Below are positions 1 through 5,134 of a stretch of 8,615 nucleotides of DNA, in pieces. Numbering within the stretch: position 1 is the stretch's first letter; each line of letters starts with the position of its first letter. The translations under genes were made by a program, and so were the position numbers. Source of the stretch: JADFOB01 sp964651325. Lineage in GTDB: Bacteria > Planctomycetota > Phycisphaerae > UBA1845. The stretch spans positions 1-8,615 of the forward strand of contig CAZYXP010000169.1 of NCBI GenBank assembly GCA_964651325.1, read 5' to 3'. A model generated the notes under the pieces. That model saw only the letters and a program-made list of their open reading frames with translations. It made no database searches and was not told where the DNA came from.

Positions 1-530
1 AAGCCCGCGTGCGCGGGACCATTCTCATGGCGCTATCGAACAAGTTCGGCTGGCTTTTGTTGACTACGGGGAATAAGAGCGAGCTTGCCGTGGGGTATTG
101 CACGCTCTACGGCGACATGTGCGGCGGACTGGCGGTGCTCAGTGATGTGCCCAAGACCACCGTTTACGCCCTGGCCGATTTGCTCAATCAAACGTCGAAG
201 GGCCCTTGCATTCCGGCGAGCACCATCAGGAAGCCTCCGTCGGCTGAGTTACGCCCGAATCAGACGGACCAGGATACGCTTCCCGATTACGCAGTCTTGG
301 ACGCCATTTTGGAGCGGTACGTGGAAAACGGCGGCTCGCTGTCGTCCATTGTGGCCGCGGGGTTCGATGCCAATGTCGTGGCCCAGGTTCTTAGGCGCGT
401 GGCGCAATCGGAATACAAGCGTCAGCAGGCGCCGATCGGATTGAAGGTGACCACGCGCGCGTTCGGTACGGGGCGGCGCATGCCCATTGCGGCGCGACCG
501 GTCGCGAATTGCCCGGCGCGGGGCCAATGA
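1..530 (+). CDS. nadE: Glutamine-type NAD+ synthetase, C-terminal part (5' end outside window)
   Basis: NAD+ synthetase makes NAD+ from deamido-NAD+ (NaAD), ATP and an ammonia source in the cytoplasm, the last step of NAD biosynthesis. The reading frame is open from base 3, so the gene continues to the left; about 175 C-terminal residues are present, beginning ARVRGTILMALSNKFG. Diagnostic motifs follow in order: TTGNKSELAVGYCTLYGD (ATP/NaAD site), DVPKTTVYALA, KPPSAELRPNQTDQD (the substrate-binding loop near the C terminus) and APIGLKVTTRAFGTGRRMPIA at the end. These motifs are typical of long, glutamine-dependent bacterial enzymes rather than the short ammonia-dependent type. The glutaminase (nitrilase-like) domain and the SGGxDS P-loop would lie left of the window and cannot be checked. 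The final residues after MPIAAR are a non-conserved tail. It converges on the ferritin-like gene. Family assignment is very secure. Confidence 0.96.
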   Translation, partial: ARVRGTILMALSNKFGWLLLTTGNKSELAVGYCTLYGDMCGGLAVLSDVPKTTVYALADLLNQTSKGPCIPASTIRKPPSAELRPNQTDQDTLPDYAVLDAILERYVENGGSLSSIVAAGFDANVVAQVLRRVAQSEYKRQQAPIGLKVTTRAFGTGRRMPIAARPVANCPARGQ

Positions 531-554
531 TTGGCTCGTTGGCTCGCCGGCGAG
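531..554. repeat. Tandem 8-mer and perfect 12-bp palindrome just after nadE
   Basis: Immediately after the nadE stop the octamer TTGGCTCG occurs twice in tandem (531-538 and 539-546). It runs into the perfect palindrome CTCGCCGGCGAG (543-554). TTGGCTCG recurs at about 640. There is no T-run, so this is not a clear intrinsic terminator, though it could fold at the 3' end of the nadE transcript. Confidence 0.4.
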
Positions 555-600
555 GATGAACCACCAAGCCACGAAGACACCACGGTAGAGGAGAATAGGG
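555..600 (+). repeat. Dispersed repeat R1, divergent copy
   Basis: This stretch shares the core AACCACCAAG-CACGAAGACACCA with two better copies at 4596-4663 and 5058-5125. It differs at a few positions, for example 558 and 569, and more so toward its right end. The repeat lies between convergent genes, has no coding potential of its own and is in the same orientation as the other two copies. Short open frames across it on either strand are artefacts of the repeat. Confidence 0.7.
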
Positions 601-658
601 AATAGGTCTTGAGGGTTGCGTAGAATGTTCGATGCGCGGTTGGCTCGTCGGGTGTCTG

Positions 659-692
659 GGCGCCGCGCGGGCTGAAGCCTGCGGCTCGGGGG
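659..692 (+). repeat. Dispersed repeat R2 (GC-rich hairpin with TGAA loop)
   Basis: The sequence matches 5023-5056 closely, differing at one base of the stem (CCT versus CCC), and a third degenerate copy lies at 7012-7030. The core folds as CGGGC-TGAA-GCCTG with a G-T wobble, extended by GCCG/CGGC outside a small bulge. The single difference from the other copy therefore keeps the stem. It sits 60 bp from an R1 copy and close to the 3' end of the ferritin-like gene. Confidence 0.7.
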
Positions 693-721
693 GCGCATGA
701 GGCGAAAGGGGGCGGTGGGCG

Positions 722-1216
722 TTAGGGGCTTTGTTCGGGCAGGGTGTCTAGCTTGAGAAGTTTGGCGGCGTGGTCGAAGCATTCATCAGCCATTTCCTTG
801 AGTATCGGCTTGATGGCTTCGTTTGGGGTTGCCTTGCGGAATGCGGCGTAGAATCTTCCGGTGAGCGTTTCCGATTCGTAGATCATCTTCAGTGCCGGTT
901 CGAGTGATTTCGTGCCGGTCACCTCGAGCATGCGGGCGCCCACGATGACCAGCTCCTTGTCCTGGGGGGAAAGCACAAAATCACGGTCCGGGTAATGCTT
1001 TTTGAGCAGGGCTTCGAGCAGGCTGTGATGGCCCTTTTCTTCGTTGGCCATGTCCAGAAAAATGGCCTGGAGCGGTCCGTCGGCCAGCTTTTCGGATAGC
1101 ACGCGATAGCGATAGGACGCGACGGACTCCCCGTAGATCCCAATCGCCAGCGCCTTCGCAGGTGCGAGCGAGGCGACGACGTGCTCGTAGTTCAAGTCTT
1201 CGTGATTCTGCGCCAC
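722..1216 (-). CDS. Ferritin-like / rubrerythrin-type diiron-domain protein
   Basis: This 164-residue cytoplasmic protein looks like a four-helix ferritin-like domain, a family that binds a diiron centre and usually acts in peroxide reduction, iron handling or oxidative-stress defence. Visible ligand candidates are Glu30 (GESVASYRYR, helix 1), Glu60 and His63 in EEKGHH (helix 2, the classic ExxH), Glu114/Glu116 in YESETLTGRFY (helix 3), and Glu145 with His149 in ADECFDHA (helix 4). In helix 4 the residue three before the His, normally Glu, is Cys146; a Glu lies one position earlier. There is no C-terminal rubredoxin domain with CxxC pairs, so it is not a full rubrerythrin. The start is a GTG at 1216 with no obvious Shine-Dalgarno; no in-frame ATG occurs before residue 56. 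It is transcribed divergently from the lipoprotein operon and convergently to nadE. Loss of metal binding cannot be excluded. Confidence 0.82.
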   Translation of the reverse strand: MAQNHEDLNYEHVVASLAPAKALAIGIYGESVASYRYRVLSEKLADGPLQAIFLDMANEEKGHHSLLEALLKKHYPDRDFVLSPQDKELVIVGARMLEVTGTKSLEPALKMIYESETLTGRFYAAFRKATPNEAIKPILKEMADECFDHAAKLLKLDTLPEQSP

Positions 1217-1320
1217 GGGCGGAGTGTATGAAAACGGACGCGACGGGGCAAGGCGGCGGCGGGTTCTGGAGACTCAAGTTGTGCTCGACGGGGCGGGGGA
1301 TCGGCGTGGCGGGCGGATCG

Positions 1321-1335
1321 CCACTTGGGAAGTGG
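1321..1335. promoter_or_regulatory. 15-bp palindrome upstream of promoter, candidate operator
   Basis: CCACTT-GGG-AAGTGG is a perfect 6+3+6 inverted repeat ending 14 bp before the -35 box at 1350. It lies in the divergent region between the ferritin-like gene and the lipoprotein operon. An activator site is plausible from the position, but the regulator is unknown. Confidence 0.35.
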
Positions 1336-1349
1336 TGACCAGTCGTTTC

Positions 1350-1378
1350 TTGACCGTCCGTCGGCCGATTCCTATAAG
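1350..1378 (+). promoter_or_regulatory. Sigma70-type promoter for the lipoprotein-kinase operon
   Basis: TTGACC (1350-1355) is followed after exactly 17 bp by TATAAG (1373-1378); each hexamer matches the sigma70 consensus at 5 of 6 positions. The predicted transcription start, about 1385, leaves a leader of roughly 58 nt before the ATG at 1443. This supports the 1443 start over the longer open frame that begins upstream at 1224, because the promoter would otherwise lie inside the gene. Confidence 0.6.
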
Positions 1379-1442
1379 GAACGATCTAGGCGGGGCGGGT
1401 GGGGTCCGTTCGAACGTCTTTGGCCGCCTTGCGAGATCTGCC

Positions 1443-2342
1443 ATGAGGTTCTTGTTGATGACTGGTTGTCGGGTGGCCGTTGCGGTTGTGGGGATGAGCC
1501 TTGTCTCGGGATGCCGGGCAGGCCCGAGCCAATCGGTCTGGTGGTGGTGGCCGACTTTTTCGGCCTCAAGCCGGGCGCATGAAGAGCAGTCAGACGCCGA
1601 GTCTTCCCGCGCGGGCGAGCCCCGCGCGGTTAGTCACAATCGCTCGGGGGACGGCAGCGAGGCGATTCAACTGGTGTTTGATATTCTTCGCGTGGAATTG
1701 TCTGCGGACAGGGTGCGTCATTCTCGCAAAGTTTGGAATCATGTGGATTCATTGCGGTGGGACGCGTCGGTGGTGTCGCGGCTTGCCAAAAACGGCATTC
1801 GCGTTGGGGTCGGTACCGCCGATGTGTGGCCCGCGATCGAAGCGATCGTCGATGCGGTCGGTGCCGAGGTGAATCGAAGCCGTCTGACAGCGGAGGCGGG
1901 CGCTTTGATGTCGGTGGTGTTGGGGACGATTGAGGAGCCCGAGTCGTTTTTCTTCTATGAACTCGACAACCGCTTGGTCGGCAAGACGTTTGAACGCGGC
2001 GAGAAGATCCTCAACCTGGACGACGTCATACTTCGCGAGCTGGGCGGTCGCGTGGATTTGAATCTGAGTTTTGAGATTCGCTACGATCCCGGGGATTTTC
2101 GATGGGATAAGACGCGTGAGGGGATTAGGGCGGTTATGGCGCTTGACCGCCATGTTTTTGGTACAGCGGGCGTTTCCGTCGCGCTGGCGCCTGGTGAGTT
2201 TGTCGTCGTTGGTCCCAGCGACGAGGCGGAGAACGAATTCCTGGTGGGCGGTCGCTTCTTCTCGAGCGATTCCACCGGAGAGACGAGGGAGACGATTCTC
2301 TTTCTTGTGCCCAAGGTGATTCGGGCTGGTGTTTCCGAATAA
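1443..2342 (+). CDS. Secreted lipoprotein of unknown function
   Basis: This 299-residue protein is not recognised as a named family. It begins with MRFLLMTGCR, a hydrophobic core and a clean lipobox V21-S22-G23-C24, so it should be lipidated at Cys24 and anchored in a membrane. The frame stays open to 1224, but the lipobox and the promoter at 1350-1378 argue for the ATG at 1443. After the anchor come a WWWW run (residues 33-36, four TGG codons), a Ser/Glu/Arg-rich linker to about residue 65, and then a mixed alpha/beta globular region. The C-terminal half (roughly 140-299) is rich in alternating hydrophobic residues (for example VDLNLSFEIRYD, GVSVALAPGEFVVVG) and ends ETILFLVPKVIRAG. That ending is reminiscent of beta-strand endings in secretin-like proteins, but the likeness is too weak to assign. 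A histidine kinase starts 30 bp downstream on the same strand, so co-transcription is likely. Confidence 0.75.
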   Translation: MRFLLMTGCRVAVAVVGMSLVSGCRAGPSQSVWWWWPTFSASSRAHEEQSDAESSRAGEPRAVSHNRSGDGSEAIQLVFDILRVELSADRVRHSRKVWNHVDSLRWDASVVSRLAKNGIRVGVGTADVWPAIEAIVDAVGAEVNRSRLTAEAGALMSVVLGTIEEPESFFFYELDNRLVGKTFERGEKILNLDDVILRELGGRVDLNLSFEIRYDPGDFRWDKTREGIRAVMALDRHVFGTAGVSVALAPGEFVVVGPSDEAENEFLVGGRFFSSDSTGETRETILFLVPKVIRAGVSE

Positions 2343-2372
2343 CCGGGGCGGCATTTTCTGTGCGAGCGGGCC

Positions 2373-3449
2373 ATGACTCCTACTGAGACCGATGCCTATT
2401 ATCGCCAGCTTTGCGAAAACCTCGGTGTGGCGGTTGTATCGACCGATGCCGACCTGAGTATTCGCATTTGGAACAACGGCGCGACTAGAATGTTCGGGGC
2501 CAGCGCCGACCTCATGCGGGGTACGCCGATCGTGTCCATTTTCCCGCGAGAGCATCGCGAGCAGGCGATGGCGCTGCTCGAGAAGGCGTTTGCGACGGGC
2601 GAGGTGCTGCCCTTCGAGTTTCAACATAGAGACGAACACGGTGGCTGTCGCGAGTTGATTGCGACATTCGCGCCCGTCATTTCGGATTCGGGCGCGCGAA
2701 TCGGCGTCTCCGCCGCCCTTCGAGACATCACCCATCGCATTGCCATGCAGCAGGAGTTGGCCGAAAACCGAAAAATGGCAGCGCTCGGCACGCTGGCCGG
2801 GCTCGTGGCGCACCATTTCAACAATGTCTTCGGCGGCGTCATTACCAGCGTGGACTTTGCGATTTCGACGGACGATAGCTCCGTCATGCGGCGGGTGCTC
2901 AGGAAATCCGCCGATGCGCTGATGCGGTCCTCCGCGTTGGTCAATGGATTGCTGGCCTTTTCCGGCGGGCAACAGCATGCCGACGACCTGAGCGATTTTA
3001 CCGAAATCGTCGTGTCCCTCATTGACGAACTCGAATTGGAAACCAAACCGCTGGGAATCGAATTGAAGGCGGACGGACTCGATATTCCGGTGACGCCCGT
3101 TCCTAGGGCGCAGATGATGACGGTGCTTCGAAATATCTCGAAGAACGCGATCGAAGCCATGCCTGACGGCGGTACGCTTCATCTTGCGGTTCGCTTTGAA
3201 TCCGGACAGATTGTGACGGAAATCACCGATAGCGGTCGCGGGCTAGACGAGCATTCCATGTCGCGCGTGTTTGAACCGTTCTGGACGACCAAGAGCGATC
3301 CAATGGGGCGATCGGGGAAGGCCGTCGGGCTTGGCTTGGCCATTGCCCACGGCCTGGTTCAGGTGCTTGGCGGATCGATCAGCGTCAACTCGCAGCCCGG
3401 CTGTGGATCCACGTTTCGCGTGACCTTGCCCCGGTCAGCCCAGCCGTAA
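2373..3449 (+). CDS. PAS-domain sensor histidine kinase (soluble, NtrB-like layout)
   Basis: This 358-residue protein is a complete two-component sensor kinase that should autophosphorylate on histidine and pass the phosphate to a response regulator. Residues about 10-125 form a PAS domain (VVSTDADLSIRIWNNGATRMFG through ALRDITHR). The HisKA dimerisation helix follows, with the H-box LAGLVAHHFNNVFGG and His147 as phospho-acceptor. The ATPase domain shows the N-box NISKNAIEAM (254-263), the G1 box DSGRG (286-290), the F-box VFEPFWTTK (299-307), the G2 box GLGLAI (319-324) and a closing GCGSTFRVTLP. No membrane segments or receiver domain are seen, so it should sense a cytoplasmic signal or a protein partner. 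The ATG at 2373 has only a weak ribosome site. It follows the lipoprotein gene by 30 bp. No response regulator gene is adjacent, so the partner is unknown. Confidence 0.95.
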   Translation: MTPTETDAYYRQLCENLGVAVVSTDADLSIRIWNNGATRMFGASADLMRGTPIVSIFPREHREQAMALLEKAFATGEVLPFEFQHRDEHGGCRELIATFAPVISDSGARIGVSAALRDITHRIAMQQELAENRKMAALGTLAGLVAHHFNNVFGGVITSVDFAISTDDSSVMRRVLRKSADALMRSSALVNGLLAFSGGQQHADDLSDFTEIVVSLIDELELETKPLGIELKADGLDIPVTPVPRAQMMTVLRNISKNAIEAMPDGGTLHLAVRFESGQIVTEITDSGRGLDEHSMSRVFEPFWTTKSDPMGRSGKAVGLGLAIAHGLVQVLGGSISVNSQPGCGSTFRVTLPRSAQP

Positions 3450-3758
3450 TCCTTCACTACAGGCTTGAATCGTTGTTTTTTCGGTTCTGCTCTCGTCAGA
3501 CCGCCGCCTTCACGCTAGGCTAGGGCGATGACGCTGGCGTGGCGCTGGGGGGGCAATGGGGGAGAAATGGGGTTCCCGGCCTAATCGTGGTACGCGCGCA
3601 CCGACCTGTGGGGCGTGCCTTCATTTGTCCGATATAGCAAGAGGGCCTGCAACCTTTCATCCCTCGTTTGGTTGAAGGGTTAAGGACGGCGCGACGATCG
3701 GGCAGATGGCCGTCGTGTGGCCGATACCGATGGATTCCGAAAGGTGATGAGGGCTCGG
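3450..3758. other. Gene-free spacer between kinase and DUF1571 gene
   Basis: About 300 bp with no credible gene. The T-run soon after the kinase stop (in the 3470s-3480s) lacks a strong GC stem in front, so it is not a convincing terminator. I found no convincing -35/-10 pair for the downstream gene. The only clear structure is the stem-loop at 3651-3681. Confidence 0.5.
3651..3681 (+). other. Stem-loop in the DUF1571 leader region
   Basis: AACCTTTCA (3651-3659) pairs with TGAAGGGTT (3673-3681) over 9 bp, including one G-T wobble, around a 13-nt loop. It is 77 bp before the chosen start codon and is not followed by a T-run. It could be a leader-RNA structure, a protein-binding inverted repeat or chance. 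Confidence 0.35.
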
Positions 3759-4592
3759 ATGACCCGCAACTACAACGCGATCATGCTTGGGGTTTTGGCG
3801 GCCATGTTTGGTCTTTGCTGTCAGACCGCGACCTCTCGTCCCAATGCCTCCCAGAATCTGGCGGCTCCTTCTATGGCCGCGCCGCTGGCGATGCTCGGCA
3901 CGCACGAGTCTCGAGAGCGGTTGCTCGCTGAGCAGCCTTTGGCGTTTCTTCGCGCGTGCCGGCTCCACTATGATGAAACGGTCACGGATTACCGCTGCCG
4001 GTTTGTGAAGGAGGAGCGGATCAAGGGGGCGCTCGGTCCGGAACAGAAGATGGACGTACTCTTCCGCGAACAGCCCTTCAGCGTGGACTTGGTTTGGACG
4101 GCGAATCCGGGTCGGGCGAAACACGTCAGCTATGTTCAAGGAAGATGGGTCGAGGACGGCAACGAGATGATGCTCGCGGTTCCAAGTGGCGTGCTTGGAT
4201 TGTTGGTTCCCGGCGGGGTCAAACGGGCGATCAATGGCAAGGCGGCTTTGGCCCGATCGCGTAAACCCATTTCCAACTTCGGTTACAAGAACTCGCTTGA
4301 TCTGATCATTAAGTACTGCGAGTTGGCACGCGGCCATTCCGAATTTCGATTGGAGTTCCTCGGGGTCGTTGACCATCATGGTCGCGACGCCTACCTGTTG
4401 GAGCGTGTCCTACCATACTCGGGGGAGGGCGGGGTCTATCCCGATCGCCTGCTCCGGATTTACATCGACACAGAGTGGCTCGTCCCCACGGGCGTTTATG
4501 CGTACATGGACGACGAGGCCAAAACGCCCTTGGGCAAATACCTGTTGCTCGATCCGGAATTCAATGTTGGTCTTAATGACCTCGATTTTTAG
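3759..4592 (+). CDS. DUF1571-family exported protein
   Basis: This 277-residue protein belongs to DUF1571, a family of unknown function found mostly in planctomycetes and sometimes grouped with LolA-like lipoprotein-sorting folds; the specific role is not known. The N terminus MTRNYNAIMLGVLAAMFGLCC is signal-peptide-like. Two cysteines follow the hydrophobic stretch, but the residues before them do not make a canonical lipobox, so lipidation is uncertain. The domain begins around residue 57 (PLAFLRACRLHYDETVTDYRC) and includes the typical DYRCRFVKEERI stretch (77-88), an AVPSGVLGLLVPGG segment, and a beta-rich C-terminal part (RLEFLGVVDHHGRDAYLLE, RLLRIYIDTEWLVPTGVYAY). The ATG at 3759 was chosen because AAGGTGAT (3741-3748) is a good Shine-Dalgarno 10 bp upstream. 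In-frame alternatives are GTG 3717 and ATG 3747. It stands alone, with convergent mocA beyond a repeat block. Confidence 0.85.
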   Translation: MTRNYNAIMLGVLAAMFGLCCQTATSRPNASQNLAAPSMAAPLAMLGTHESRERLLAEQPLAFLRACRLHYDETVTDYRCRFVKEERIKGALGPEQKMDVLFREQPFSVDLVWTANPGRAKHVSYVQGRWVEDGNEMMLAVPSGVLGLLVPGGVKRAINGKAALARSRKPISNFGYKNSLDLIIKYCELARGHSEFRLEFLGVVDHHGRDAYLLERVLPYSGEGGVYPDRLLRIYIDTEWLVPTGVYAYMDDEAKTPLGKYLLLDPEFNVGLNDLDF

Positions 4593-4595
4593 CGC

Positions 4596-4663
4596 GGATT
4601 CGCGGGTTCAGGTCAAGATCAACCACCAAGGCACGAAGACACCAAGATTGAAGAAAAGGGGTT
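4596..4663 (+). repeat. Dispersed repeat R1, left flanking copy
   Basis: This 68-bp copy matches 5058-5125 in direct orientation. The right 47 bp (4617-4663 versus 5079-5125) differ at one base, and the left 21 bp at six, giving about 61 of 68 identical. It starts 3 bp after the DUF1571 stop. Together with the other copy it brackets the palindromic block between them. It is not coding. Confidence 0.85.
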
Positions 4664-4726
4664 GTGGGTGGGGTGTGCGCGGTGCGTGTTGAAGGGGGCA
4701 TGACACTTTCGGCGGCTCGAATACCG

Positions 4727-4990
4727 TTCTTTCCTGCAGCCTGAAGGGCTGCGCTACAGTAGCCGTGGGTCCGCCTGAGGCGGACCCACGGTCTCCGCGC
4801 TCCCCATTCCATTCGACCCTGAATGGGTCGTCTAAGCGCCGTGTCGCGCACACCTCACAGAGAAGACGCACCCTTACAGGGTCGATCGGTTATGTTGCGC
4901 CGCGATCCGGGGGCGACGCTGCGCTTGCCCCCGGCTACTTTAGAGCAGGCTTTCAGCCTGCAAGCACCGCCTCCGATACTGCCATGCATC
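4727..4990. repeat. Composite palindromic repeat element, locus A (BIME-like)
   Basis: Serial hairpins are arranged symmetrically around a centre near 4848. They are GCAGCC-TGAAG-GGCTGC (4736-4752), a 13-bp stem (4763-4791) and CGACCC-TGAAT-GGGTCG (4814-4830). Mirroring them on the right are ACCCT-TAC-AGGGT (4870-4882), CCGGGGGC/GCCCCCGG (4907-4934) and GCAGGCT-TTC-AGCCTGC (4945-4961). The outer 29-nt modules 4736-4764 and 4933-4961 are inverted copies of each other (24 of 29). GTAG directly precedes the second hairpin on each arm (4759-4762 on plus, 4935-4938 on minus). A shorter colinear copy lies at 6841-6985. The layout resembles paired inverted REP sequences (BIMEs); function and mobility are inferred. 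Open frames across it are artefacts. Confidence 0.8.
4763..4791. terminator. Perfect 13-bp hairpin, possible bidirectional terminator
   Basis: CCGTGGGTCCGCC and GGCGGACCCACGG form a perfect 13-bp stem with a TGA loop. It lies between the convergent DUF1571 and mocA genes, so it could block or terminate transcripts from both sides. No T-run follows on either strand, so the terminator role is only a guess; the hairpin itself is certain. Confidence 0.45.
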
Positions 4991-5022
4991 CCGCGATGAA
5001 CGGTAGGAGCATCGTGCGTCTA

Positions 5023-5057
5023 GGCGCCGCGCGGGCTGAAGCCCGCGGCTCGGGGGA
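5023..5057 (+). repeat. Dispersed repeat R2, best copy
   Basis: This copy nearly matches 659-692. Its core CGCGGGC-TGAA-GCCCGCG is a perfect 7-bp hairpin with a TGAA tetraloop; an alternative fold pairs GCCG/CGGC outside a 2-nt bulge. It follows the composite element and abuts the right R1 copy. A degenerate copy occupies the same relative place after the composite element at 7012-7030. Confidence 0.75.
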
Positions 5058-5125
5058 GGATTCGCGTGTGCTGGGAAGGATCAACCACCAAGGCACGAAG
5101 ACACCAAGATTGAAGAGAAGGGGTT
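5058..5125 (+). repeat. Dispersed repeat R1, right flanking copy
   Basis: This is the direct-repeat partner of 4596-4663, exactly 462 bp away, ending 9 bp from the mocA stop codon. Recombination between the two copies would excise the palindromic block and leave one R1. It is non-coding. Confidence 0.85.
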
Positions 5126-5134
5126 CGCGTCGGA

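Noticed and set aside
249..782. Minus-strand open frame opposite the nadE end and the first repeat spacer
   Set aside because: It overlaps conserved nadE coding sequence and the R1/R2 repeats, and has a low-complexity Arg/Pro-rich product.
1224..1442. N-terminal extension of the lipoprotein to the first possible start
   Set aside because: The extension is Arg/Gly-rich, would bury the lipoprotein signal about 70 residues inside and would contain the promoter at 1350-1378. The ATG at 1443 gives a normal signal peptide.
1749..3182. Long minus-strand open frame (477 codons) antisense to the lipoprotein and kinase genes
   Set aside because: It overlaps two genes on the plus strand, one with clear kinase motifs and one with a lipobox, and spans their spacer. 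Its product is rich in Arg, His and Gln with no recognisable domain, as expected for a GC-rich antisense shadow.
4573..4871. Small open frames on both strands through the 4593-5134 spacer
   Set aside because: They run through R1 and the palindromic element. Similar peptides arise at each repeat copy, so they are translations of repeats rather than genes.
4596..5125. CRISPR array
   Set aside because: The repeats are too few, unequal in type and not separated by uniform unique spacers, and no cas genes are present.
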